This document shows, piece by piece, positions 10,579 through 20,679 of a stretch of DNA of 64,000 nt; the stretch's first letter is position 1; every line of letters starts with the position of its first letter. The stretch is taken from assembly GCA_026225945.1 (NCBI GenBank), contig JAMJFZ010002307.1, positions 4,866,001 to 4,930,000 on the forward strand. The letters are read 5' to 3'. Origin of the DNA: Cricetomys ansorgei. Taxonomy: Eukaryota > Chordata > Mammalia > Rodentia > Nesomyidae. The translations under genes and the position numbers were made by a program. The notes below the pieces were generated by a model that saw only the letters and a list, made by a program, of their open reading frames with translations, did no database searches and was not told the DNA's origin.

Positions 10579-11761
10579 GTTAATCTTTGAGAAACAAGTG
10601 GTCACTCAGTGTATAAAACAGGTAAGAATTGTTAAAGCAGAAAAAGTAGCCTGAAAACTTGTCAAATGATTCAACGATGCCTGGAAAAGGGGTAGGTCGA
10701 ACAGGAAAGAATGAATTAGTGATGACAAAGGAGACATGTTCCCATAATATCAGAGATAGGAAGCAAATGACTTCCAGACTTGCCTAGGTGGTAGCTTTGT
10801 CTCGTGTCTGCCTCAGAGCCTGGGCATCCTTAACGGAGAAAGGCAGGGCCTGCTGAGGGCTGAAAACAGGGCTCTGCCCATCAGTTGACCTGAGAAGGTG
10901 CCCGTGGTTGCCGGCATCAATTTGTCTGCTAGCTTAAAAAACATGCTGTCTCTTCATTTTGCTTATGTGTCTTGGAAGCTCCGTGGCTTCTCCGTTTATT
11001 AAATCTTCATTCTCCTCCTTCCCAGAAGCTGCTCTTTAAAAACACATAAACAGTTCAGTGTGAAAATTAGCCATGCTTGATTCATCATTCATTCTGGAAG
11101 AGCGGCTTTTAAAAAGACAGAGGGAATTAAGCTGAGAGTCAGGCTGGAGATGTGCGGGCCTCCCTCGGCTTTGAATTAGATGTGTTTAATGGGAACATGG
11201 CCACTAGGGCTGTGAGAAGTGGAAAAAAAATCTATTGGCCCTGCTGATACTAAACATTCCAGCTGCGAATGGAATTCGTTTTGGCATACACAAAGTGAAT
11301 GAGCCCGGACACGCTTTGAAGGCCCTTTACAAAGATCTGGCCTCTCCCTACCTTCATCAGTCCACCAGGTACTGCTTCTGTTGAAACCCTGTCCTTCCTC
11401 AAAGAACAGCTCAGATCCCAAAGCCCTGCATTGTAGCCTTCAGTGGAAAGTAATTTTGAAATTTTTATCAGAGTCCCCATCGAGGGACAGACTCTCTCTA
11501 CACATTGGCAATTGGGGCTGTCCACCTGCCAGGCGGGGGATGCTGTGTGTGAGGAGCCATTAGTCCCATTCTCTGAATAAGGACTCCCAGAATTAAAATA
11601 CTAGAGAGAGGGCAGAAGCTCACACTGCGAATCCTTTGTATTGTTTTAAATGACTTTAGGAGAACTGCCTAGGCAGAGTTTCTGCATAGTTTGTCAGAGG
11701 AGTGAAAAGTGAGCTGGAGACAAGAGGGTAGATGTCAAAGAGCAATCTTGAATACTATGTT
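10579..11761. other. unique sequence with candidate conserved block
   Basis: Mostly repeat-free. The block at about 10960-11210 (homeodomain-like ATTA/TTAA motifs such as gcttgattcatcattcattc, and gaattaagctgagag) looks like conserved noncoding DNA. No coding signal found. Confidence 0.4.
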
Positions 11762-12085
11762 GCCAGGGTGTGAAGACAATTCAGTTGATAAAGTACTTGA
11801 CAAACAAGACTGAGAGCCCAAGATCAGAGTATCAGCACCCATGTAAATAGATGAGGGAGGTTGGGGGAGACCACGGTAATCATAGTACTGAGCCAGGAGA
11901 CAGGAGGGTCCCTGAGATATATTAGCCAGCCAGCCTAGTCCAATCAAGGACCTCAGGTTCAGTGGGAGACCCTTTCTCAAAAACATAAGATAAAGGGTAA
12001 TTGAAGAAGACACCTCCTGTCAACCTCTGGCTTCACATCGGCACACACAGACATACAAACATACATACATTGCACACACAATAAC
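11762..12085 (+). repeat. B2/B1 composite SINE
   Basis: Shows 'gccagggtgtgaagacaattcag' (decayed head), 'cggtaatcatagtactgagccaggagacaggagggtccc', 'gttcagtgggagaccctttctcaaaaacataag' and 'tgaagaagacacctcctgtcaacctctggc', ending in ACAC/ACAT units. Confidence 0.65.
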
Positions 12086-12537
12086 ACATGACTATTTTGG
12101 CAACCCACATTTGATTAAAGACTTTCTCAACTGCTATGCACAAGGCAGTATTTGACAAGCCTATCTTACTTAAGAGGTTTACAGTGACTTTAAGAGACAA
12201 AATCAGTATGTAGGAGGAAAAGAAAAGCTTCTGCGATGAGGTAATGCTTTCATGTATTTCACTGAGAAGAAAAGCCCCCGCCATGTGATGGTTCCACTTT
12301 ATGCAGCCAGGACTTTGTGTCTAATGGCAACCCTCAAGCATACCTAGAAGAGCCTGAGTATGCATTAAGGTCACCCTAAAAGGAGGAAAGGTGATCCCAG
12401 CTTCTCCAGGGAGCCCATGGTCACTAATAAAAACATGTTTACTTATCAGAGCCCATCTGCGTCCATGTCCTTAAGCTCCTCTTGGTGTTTCATGAACTTC
12501 AAAGATTGGTTTCTTCCCTTAGTGGGAATTCTGGTTC
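12086..12537. other. unique sequence
   Basis: Nothing recognised. Confidence 0.4.
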
Positions 12538-12857
12538 TTTTTTTTATAATACTTTTATTAATAATGAGTTTTATACAATGTATCTTGATAACACCCTCTT
12601 CCCATTCCTCCTTGTTCCCCTCCTTCTGCCCTGTGCCCTCAAGAAAAGAAAAAGAAAAAGAAAATTGAGTCCAGCTAGTGTGGCAGGAGCATGGATCATG
12701 GGCATCACCATGGATCCTGGAGGCAGCAGGCTACTCCAGTGATAGACATTCACCAGGCCCATACCAGCCTAAGACCAAGCATGAAGACGTTCAACCTGAA
12801 GGTTGGGTCCCACTGCCCAAGTCCACAGGCACCCAAACACCGAGCAAGCACTCCAAT
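12538..12857 (-). repeat. 3-prime domain of the VNTR element
   Basis: About 320 bp aligning by eye, in reverse complement, with 37970-38267. Shared phrases include caccctcttcc, ccctgtgccctca, tggcaggagcat and gagaccaagcatg-like stretches. It holds the AATAAA signal and the A tail (T-run 12538-12545). A pentameric A-rich run (about 12640-12665) is inserted relative to the other copy. Confidence 0.7.
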
Positions 12858-13690
12858 ATCCTGCAAGTACCAGGGCATCCCATAGGTCTTCAGACATCCC
12901 ACAGGCATCAGGGCCTCCCACAGGCACCAGGGAATCCCCCAGGTGCTCAGATTTCCCACAGGTACCAGGACTTCCCATGGGCACCAGGATTTCTTGTAGG
13001 CACCAGGACTTCCTGTGGGCACAAGGACATCCCCCAGGCTTCATAAAATCCCACAGATACCCAGGTATCACACAGGCATTGGGTCAACCCACAGACATCT
13101 GGACATCCTGCATCACACAGACATCACACATGCTCCTGGTTACCTGAGAGTTACCAGGATGTCCACTAGATGCCAGGGAATCCCAAATATATGAAGGCAC
13201 TGGGCCAACCTGCAGACACCTAGACATCCCACAGGTACCCAGACATCCTGCAGGCACCCAGACATCACATAGGCACCTGGCCATCCCTCAGAGATTCAGA
13301 CATCACACAGGCACCCAGATATCCTGCAGGCACCAGGACCTCCCATGAGTACCAGGGCAACCTACAGGCTCCAGGGAATCCCACAGACACCCAGGCATCA
13401 CACTGGCACTTGAACTACTCATAGACATCCCAGCATCTCACAGGCATCCAGATATCCTGTGGGCACTAGGACCTCCCCCAGATTCCCAGACCTCCCATAA
13501 TCACCTGGTCCTCCTGCATGCATCTGGCCATCTCACAGGGACCCAGCTATTTCCACAGGGATCTGGTCCTCCTGCAGGCCCCTGGGCATCTCAGAGGCAC
13601 ACAGATGTCACGTAGTTACCCAGACTCCATGCAAGCCCCTGGACTCCAGGCAAGGACCTGAACTTCACACAGGCACCAAACAGCCTGCCA
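12858..13690. repeat. 19-bp minisatellite (VNTR)
   Basis: The unit is close to atcccacaggcaccaggac. From 12858 to 13066 eleven units follow one another in exact 19-bp phase (starts at 12858, 12877, 12896, 12915, 12934, 12953, 12972, 12991, 13010, 13029, 13048). After that, indels shift the phase but units continue to about 13690, roughly 43 copies in all. Long open frames here arise because the unit is poor in stop codons and rotates through frames. They are not genes. Confidence 0.9.
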
Positions 13691-13859
13691 GAACAGGTGC
13701 CCCATGGAGCCAGGCTCAAACACCCAGAGAACTCTGGTGGTGTCAGCAATGCAGACAGATCTCTAATTGCTCTGGTCCACATGAGCTTTTTAAGGTTTCT
13801 AAGCACCCTGCCCTTTCAAAAGGAGGAGACCCAACCCCCAGCATGGAATATTTTTCAGC

Positions 13860-14720
13860 TGGGACATCTTACTGCCTTACTGCTCAGAATCAGGGTGATC
13901 CTGAGGTCTGGCAGAGTAATCAGGGTCAGGACTTGCTAGATACCTGATTGTTGTACACACACACCCTTATCACTGTTCTGCTGCCTTGGCCTTTGTGCTT
14001 ACAACCCTTGATAATCTTACAGACCATGATCTTCCCCTGTTCCATCAGGGAGAGTACTACATATAGCAGGTACTGCCTCAGGAGTGGTAGAATTGGCCTG
14101 GTGGGTAGTGAAAAGGCCGAGAGAATCTGTTGGTTACTATAGGACAGGTCTCTTGTGTACATATTCAATCCAGGAGATGAGACACTCTTCAGCGGGGCTA
14201 TCCTGCTATTGCTCAGGAGCAGGGTGACCCTGTAGTTTGGCAGTTAGTTTGGGGGCAGTTAGTTTGGGGGGTCCAGACCCAGATTTCTGCATCCCACCCT
14301 ACCCTCATCACCTGGCCTTTATGCCTATAGCCCCTGGTGGCTTCTCAGTGCATGCTTTCCCTTCACCCATCAGGGAGAGCAATACGAGCGGTAGCTGTTG
14401 TCCATGGGAGCAGCAGAACTGGCCTGGTAGTCAGCAGAGAGGCTAGGATGCTCTGGTGGCAATCTGAGGACCTATCTGTTGTCTGCCCTGAGTGTGTACC
14501 CATGCCTGTACCCGCCTCCAGCCATATGCTTCTTAGTGACACTTGCCACCATTCCCCTGACTGCCCGGTCCCTGGGTCTACCTCTTTTCGCAGTATGCTC
14601 GCTTCTTTCTCAGAGTGGCAGTTCCAGCCTGGCGGGTCACAACAGGGCAGCCAGTTTGTGGCCTCAGCCCCGTGGCATCCCAAGTACCCTTCCCTCTCAG
14701 AGACACTTGGCTTCCTAAAC
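13860..14720. repeat. tandem array of about 326-bp units
   Basis: Landmarks recur at near-constant offset: tgctcag at 13881 and 14210 (329 bp), ccatcagggagag at 14042 and 14367 (325 bp), tggcctggt at 14094 and 14420 (326 bp). A third, shortened unit is marked by a related 'agtggcagttccagcctggcgggt' near 14624. The array lies next to the VNTR and may be its upstream part. Confidence 0.65.
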
Positions 14721-14746
14721 CTCAATCCTGACGGAAGCATTTTCCC

Positions 14747-14802
14747 AGTTGAAATTCCCTCTGCCCAGATGGCCCTAGCTTGTGTCAGGTTGACAAAAAA
14801 CT
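14747..14802 (-). repeat. ERVL-type LTR, 5-prime edge only
   Basis: On the minus strand this is the first 55 bp or so of the same LTR family seen at 31208. It has the gtcaacctgacacaagct phrase, then the 'catctgggcagagggaat' type segment. The rest is missing. Confidence 0.6.
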
Positions 14803-14841
14803 GACATTTTACAAAACAAACATCATTGTATCAGAGCCTTC

Positions 14842-14985
14842 TTTTTTTGTTTTAGTTTGCTTTTCATCATTGTTGCTTTGAGACAGGGCATCACTATGTA
14901 TCCCAAACTGAACTCAAACTGTAGCAATCCTCCTGCCTCAGCTTCCCAAGTGCTGGGATTGCAAGCATGAGCGAGCACACCCAGA
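14842..14985 (-). repeat. B1/PB1-like SINE (minus strand)
   Basis: Reverse of a 7SL-derived monomer: ttgagacagggcatcactat, 'aactcaaactgtagcaatcctcctgcctcagcttcccaagtgctgggattgcaagcatgagcgagcac'. It is closer to old B1/PB1 forms than to the B1 copies at 3242 and 9773. Confidence 0.85.
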
Positions 14986-15002
14986 TGAAAAGTTTCAATG
15001 TC

Positions 15003-15225
15003 TCCAAATCCCCTTCATCATGTGGAACTGTCTGTCTTCTCTGATGCAGTCCATCAGTGGGCGTGAGGTGAAACCTCTAGTTGTGGTTTGCATCTCCTTA
15101 AAGAGGAAAGAACCCAGGATTTTCTCCATGCGTTTATGGACCACTTGGATAATTTTCTGGGAATGTCTTCTCCAATTGTTGCTCCTTTCATGATTGATGT
15201 ACTTGTTTTTATTTTATTGATTTTT
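15003..15225 (-). repeat. LINE-1 fragment, antisense
   Basis: Reads as the antisense of an L1 3-prime region: 'ttgtggtttgcatctccttaaagag' and 'gggaatgtcttctcc' in the order seen in mammalian L1s. Confidence 0.5.
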
Positions 15226-15231
15226 TACTTG

Positions 15232-15620
15232 TTCTTATTACATTTTTATTAATAGTATTCTAACTGGAAAATCATGAATTTTATATTCATGGAGAACAAT
15301 GTGATATTTTGATCTGTGTACACAATGCAGAGTAATTGTTTCCAGTATCATCAATGTTTCCATCATCCTGCTTGACATTTGCTCGGTGATACATTGAAGA
15401 TTTGCAATCTATCATTTTGACTGTAGTCTCCTGAGAGTGCAAGAACCCTCCTGTCAGCCTTACTTCATACCTTGTGTCTAATAACCCCAGACCTTCCTAG
15501 GCATCCTAGCCTCTGCTAAACCCCTTTCAAATTCTAGGAAATCAAGTTTTCTTACATCATGACATCACAAAGTCTCTGCCTGTCTGTGCCTGGCTTATTT
15601 AACTTCAGCACATGCTCTGT
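15232..15620 (-). repeat. LINE-1 3-prime UTR, antisense
   Basis: Follows the antisense of an old L1M-type 3-prime end: 'acaatgcagagtaattgtttccagtatcatc', 'tttccatcatcctgc', 'taataaccccagaccttcc' and 'gcctggcttatttaacttcagcac'. The match appears to resume after 17945, so the 2.3 kb between is probably inserted or rearranged. Confidence 0.55.
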
Positions 15621-16694
15621 AGAAGATGGCTGGAGAGTGGTACCCTGGGCATGCGCTGCCACAGAGAACAAGGAAGTAACAGGAATCCTGAACAGCTTGA
15701 TTCTGACAGGCAACTGAGTCCCACGAATGAAGCAAATTACAACCTTCCTGAGCTGGTGATGACAGGATGACTCCAGCTGAGCTAAAGGAAACGGGAAAAT
15801 ACCGGCTACCTCCGTCAGAGCAGTAGACTGGCAGTCACAACTAAAGGAGATGTCCAGAGTCCCTGCAGGGACTTTAAATCTGGTCTGGGGAGCTGGTTGA
15901 AGTTAAAGTGACAGCCTTGATTGACAGAAGGAACTCAGATTGAGCCTTCCCAACACCCCAGAAGCAGCTGCTATCAATACAACTGCCAATGTTTTGTCAC
16001 CCTGCCACAGCGGGGTGAATAGTTGGCCCATGGACACTATCAGAAGCCTTGGATCTGCACATACTCACAAAGTAGAAGACTGGCCCCTCAGTACCCAGCA
16101 ACATCAGGACCAGCAACTGTCAGAGAAAAGCCCACCCATACCCACTTCAGCTCCACAGGAGCCCAAATTTCCAGCATGACCCATGCTTGTCCTCGCAAGC
16201 TTCAAGAGATCTCATCTGTATCCTGCAACTCCATGGCATGGCGATCAGGGTCACAAAAGCAGCACTTCCCAGGCTCACCTGTAGCTTCAAGAAATGGGTT
16301 CCTCCACAGCTCTGTCTTGCTACTGAGGCTACTGAATGTCATTCGCATTCACCCCATGGGTTGGAGGGAAGGCCTCATCCATGTTCTGCAGCTCTGGTAC
16401 TGTAGTACCAACACCACACACCCCAGTGGCACTAATATTTCCTCTGTTAATGCTCTGAAGCTCCATACCCAGAGATATCAAAGCCACAAGCTAGCTACCC
16501 ATACTCCCCAGAATGTAGAAAAGGTGTCATCCACAACCCACACCTCCAAGAATGTAGACGATCATCCAACAAGCCCACAGATGCCTCGTGTGCATAGGAA
16601 AGATCTCTTCTGCAGTCTATAGCATTGAGACTATGGTCATGGCCACAAAATGCCCTGCCATATCTTGTACAAATACTATTATTAAAGTTGTCAT
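15621..16694 (+). other. unidentified segment, probably part of an old repeat
   Basis: Not recognised. It lies between L1 pieces of opposite orientation and is unusually open on the plus strand (16023-16622). The predicted peptide resembles no family I know, is rich in His, Ser, Thr and Pro, and begins mid-sequence. Given the setting it is more likely a 5-prime or internal region of a retroelement than a host gene. Confidence 0.35.
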
Positions 16695-17005
16695 CAAAAG
16701 TATTGATGTTATATGAACTCACAGAGACTGTGAAGCGCACACAGGACCTGAACTTTGGTACAAACCAAACAAAATTCCAGCACTAAGAAGGGGAAATAAA
16801 CACAAAGTTCTACCTCTAACCAAGAAGTTATTTACAATCTATGCCTTCTGGGGAAAAGAATATCAGTTTTCTCCAAAGGAGTATCAACCATGGGGCAGGC
16901 CCCATACCCAGGAGTAGTTGGTCAATGCAAAATAGACTCCATGTTTTATTTTGGTTTGTTGTAGGCTCGCTGTTCCATTTTGTTTTGATTAGGTATTTCT
17001 AAACT
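16695..17005 (+). repeat. rodent LINE-1 (Lx-type) 3-prime UTR fragment, sense
   Basis: Contains tgatgttatatgaactcaca, 'cccagcactaagaaggggaa', 'taaccaagaagttat', 'atcagttttctccaaaggag', 'gggcaggccccatacccaggagtagttgg' and 'atagactccatgtttt'. This is the order of the murine Lx-type 3-prime UTR. Confidence 0.7.
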
Positions 17006-17059
17006 CCAAGATACCTCTTGAATTTATCCCATCAAACAGAAAAAGGAAAAAAAAATAAT

Positions 17060-17470
17060 AGAGTCTGCACAACATGCAGGAAACTATTAGGTAAATAAAT
17101 ATTCAGACCATAAGAATTCCAGAAGGAGAAGAAAAATGAAAGGCATTGTAAAATTCACAAAATAATTATTGAAGATTTCCCACGTATTCAAAGAGAAAAT
17201 TCAAAAGATCTCAACTATACTCAACCAAAACATCTTTGAGGTATATTATAGTCAAAAAGAAAGAAAAAATACTAAAAATAACAAGAGAAAAACATCAAGT
17301 TATATACAAGAGAAGCTGCCTTAGTCTGACACAGATTTCTCAGCAGAAACCTTATAGGCCAGAAGAGGACAGGATGATATCCTCAAACTTATGAAAAAAC
17401 TCTAAGTAAAGAATGCTATATCTGGCAAAACTATCCTTCAGAACTTAAGATGAAATAATTTTTTTTTCTA
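17060..17470 (+). pseudogene. LINE-1 ORF1 remnant, sense
   Basis: Decayed coding sequence for the C-terminal half of the L1 nucleic-acid chaperone (ORF1p). The segment at about 17336-17375 (ttctcagcagaaaccttata and 'ggccagaagagg') and 'tatatctggcaaaactatccttcag' match the conserved nucleotide region in old mammalian L1s. Frame is broken by stops, so it is non-functional. Confidence 0.6.
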
Positions 17471-17601
17471 AAATGAGCAGAAATGGAGTGTTTACCATCT
17501 CCTGGTGAAAGAAAACCTCATCATGACCAAAAGCCATTAAATCACAGTGCTAACTAAGAAAGGTGGAAAGACATAGAACATACAGAACAATTAGAAGAAA
17601 A

Positions 17602-17938
17602 CTGTTCTCATTTGCTCTTTGTCACTGTGATAAAACATGGACCAAAAGAAACTTGAGGAGGAAAGGGTTTATTTGTCTGAAAGTCCATTGTTGAGGGACC
17701 CAAGGCAGGAGCTTGAAGCAGGAGCCAGAGAATACTGTTTACATCCAAGCTTGTGGTTGTTATACCTCCCAAGAACACCTGCCCAGGGGTAGCACGGCCC
17801 ACAGTGGGCAGGGGCATCCCAGCAATCAAGAACACGCCACAGAGACATGCCTATAGGCTGACCTTGTGAAAGCAATTCCTCAATCAATGTTCTCTCTTCT
17901 AGTTGTGTCAATCAACGACCAAGATCAACCATCACAGC
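17602..17938 (-). repeat. ERVL-type LTR (minus strand)
   Basis: The reverse complement of the LTR family at 31208: 'gtcactgtgataaaacatggaccaaaagaaacttgaggaggaaagggtttat' at the 3-prime end of the LTR, 'gcccaggggtagcacggcccacagtgggcaggggcatcccagcaatcaa' in the middle, and the 'cttgtgaaagcaattcctcaatcaa' side at its start. Nearly full length; no internal sequence attached. Confidence 0.75.
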
Positions 17939-17944
17939 ATAAAA

Positions 17945-20655
17945 AGAGGAAATCTTAGCCCACCATAGTTGACATATACTCTCTAAAGATGTACAAATAT
18001 CATGACCCAATTAAAACTTACATGCCTGTAGATTCATTCATGTTGTCCCCAAAATTTAAATTTTAAGGCTACATAATACTCCATTATGTCTCTAAACTAC
18101 TTTTCTTTTTAATCTATTAATTTTATAAATGACATCCAGGCGGATCCCACATCTTGTTCATTTCAAATGATACTGCTGCACAGATGCGAGTGAGGAGCCC
18201 TCTTCGATACACTGATTGTAACCCATTTAACATAGTCATGGAACTGCTGGGTGGTCTATAAGTCCTATATAAACACCCATTACCACCAATTCTCTGAAGG
18301 GTTCCCTTTTGTTCCCTTAATGCAGCTTGTCTCCCATCTTTTTTATAAAAGCCACTCTAAGGGTAAGAAATGCTTGTCTGTTGCAGCTTAAATTTGCATT
18401 CTCTGAGCATTACAACTAGACCAGTGACCACATATGTGTCATCTTTTGGGAGTGTCTGTTCAGGTCCATTGCCTATGTTTCTTATCTGTAACCTTCTTAT
18501 GGGGCTGTTTGAGTTTCATGTGTATTTTGAATAAAGACTTATCAAATGCGCAGTCTGAAGGTATCTTCTTCCATTCTGAGCAGTCCCTTCGCTTTGCAGA
18601 CTCTCTCACCATGCCTGTGGTTTCTAGTGTTAAATAACCCTACATGTACATTTGTGTCTGTTGCTTGAGTTTTGGAGGGAACAGCAAAAATTGCCTACCC
18701 AGATCAATGTTGGGCAACTTTCCTCTCATGTTTTCTTCTAGTTCTTAGGTTTTAATAAAATTTGACATTATCTTTGTGAATGGTATGAGATAAGGTCTAA
18801 CTTCTTTTTTCTGATTGTGGGTAATCAAGCCTCCCCAGAACGATTCACAGAAAAAGACTATTCTTCCTCTACTGTGTGGTCTTTGAGCCTGTGTCAAAAA
18901 CCAACTGGCCACAAATGTGTGGTTTCATAGCTTGACTTTCTATTCTGTTCCATCAGCTGGTGTGTCTGTCTTCACAGCCCTATCATATCATGTTTATTAG
19001 AATTATTTTATGATATATTTTGAAGTCAGGTATTGTGATGTCTGTATGTTATCAGTTATGGTGAAAAGTACAAGATTATTTTATCTATTTAGGATATTTT
19101 GCAATGACCTACAAATTTATGGCTTACATTTTCAATTTTTTTTCTGAAAAGTGCCATTGAAATTTTGATAGAGATCATACAGAATCTGTAGCTCACTTTG
19201 GGAAGCATGACATGTTAACCATGCTGATTCTCCTAATCCATGAACACGGGAGACCTTTCTGGTTATGTTTTCATCAGTGTCAACAGTATTTTATAGTTTT
19301 CATCATGTGAATATTCCACCTCCATTGAAAAACTGTATGCCTTTAAAGTAGTTTGCTTTTGATGGTGTTGTTGCTATTCTGAGTGAGGCTGTTTCCTTGA
19401 TTTCCTGTTAGATAACTTATAATTAGTGTATTGAAATGCTGCTGGATTTGAGTATTGATGATCACGCCCTGTGCATTTACTGAATTCACTTATCTGTTCT
19501 AACAGTGTTTTGATGTGGCTGGTAAGATTTCCTGTGAAGAACTCCACCTTCCAACAGAAATAACTTCTTCGTGTACTCCTTGGATGACTTCTGTCTGTTA
19601 CTTCTACTGAGTTGAGCATGCTACTGCTTCAAAACTAAGCTGAAAAGAAGTGACAAGAGTGGAATCCTTGTCTTGATCTTTATTTTTAAGGGGAATGCTT
19701 TCAGCTTGTCACTATTGAATGTGTTTATTGTGTTTACTGTGCTGAAGTATTGTGAAGTATGCCTACTGATTTTGAGTTTTTATTGTGAAAGGGTATTTTA
19801 TCACAAACCTATTTGGGTGACTACACAGCTTCTCTTCTTCATTTGTTATTGCCAATCTCATTGTTGAGTATGTATTGAGAACTATCTTTGCCTGCCAACG
19901 ATGAAGCCCACTTCACCCTGGCAAATAATCCTTTGACTGCGATGATTTATGTCTACCAGTGTATCATGAAGGATTTTTGGTCAATTGTTACTTTTTAGTT
20001 ACATAACATCATCTGGCTTTGTAATCAGGACAATGCTGATACCGTGAAGACAATTTGGAATATTTTTTATTCTTTAAGCTTTTGGAAAAAGTTAAGAAGG
20101 ATTGATACTAATTCTTCAAATGTTTGGTGGAGTCAACAATGTAATGGACCTGGGCTCCTCTGTGATGAGAGATGATTTACAACGGATTCAATCTCTTACT
20201 CATTGGGGTCAGTTAGTTTAGACTTCCTATTTTCTCCCAATTCAGAACTGATGGATTACAGGTATCTAAAATTCTGACTGTTTCATCAGATTACCCACTC
20301 TATTGTATACAGTTGGTTCTGTCTGCTTTGTCTGTTTCATCAACAGATTATCCAATCTCTGCTACACAGTTGCTCATAGCAGTTTCTTGTGATGCATTCT
20401 GTGCCACTGATACCACCCAATGTCTTCACTTCCATTTCTGATTTCCATAATTAAAAAATGTATTTTCTATTTTTTCCCAACTACATTTACCTTTCAAAAA
20501 CACCAAATTCAGTTTCCCTATTTTTCTACTGATTTCCTCATCTCTACTTCATTTCATTCTGCTTTGATCTCCATTATTTTCTTAGATTTCCTAGCTTTGA
20601 ATTTAACCTGTTCTTTACACAGCTCTTTGAAATACTGTGCTACTCTTTGAGATCA
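17945..20655 (-). mobile_element. LINE-1 3-prime UTR and ORF2 remnant, antisense
   Basis: In antisense it follows L1 from the 3-prime UTR ('ctacataatactccatt', 'ggaactgctgggtgg', 'gcttaaatttgcattctctgagcat', 'gggagtgtctgttcaggtccattgcc') through ORF2. Within ORF2 I see 'tgaagtcaggtattgtgatg', 'ggaatgctttcagcttgtcac', 'gatgaagcccacttcaccctgg' and 'ttctgctttgatctccattattttc'. Many stops and indels; reverse transcriptase is not intact. Confidence 0.7.
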
Positions 20656-20679
20656 GTTGCCAGGCACGATATTGTTGGC

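Larger units (their letters stand above)
12538..14720 (-). mobile_element. VNTR-containing composite repeat, long copy
   Basis: Read on the minus strand, the order is a tandem array of about 326-bp units (14720 to 13860), a short linker, a 19-bp minisatellite (about 13690 to 12858), and a 3-prime domain (12857 to 12538). The last ends attattaataaaagtat plus an 8-A tail. The 3-prime domain and several VNTR units reappear inverted at 37917-38267, which shows a dispersed element and not a local satellite. The 3-prime end resembles an L1 3-prime UTR end (purine-rich, then AT-rich with AATAAA). I cannot name the family. The 5-prime limit is uncertain and no duplication was found for this copy. Confidence 0.6.

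Noticed and set aside
12678..13147. Long open plus frames (up to 122 codons) over the minisatellite
   Set aside because: The 19-bp unit lacks frequent stops and rotates through all frames, so long frames are expected. Peptides are low-complexity and the region is part of a dispersed repeat.
12858..13690. CRISPR-like array
   Set aside because: The 19-bp units abut directly with no spacers, and the genome is mammalian. It is a minisatellite.
17060..20655. Possibility of an active or intact L1 gene
   Set aside because: ORF1 and ORF2 remnants lie on opposite strands, contain many stops and are broken by an LTR, so no intact retroelement protein exists.
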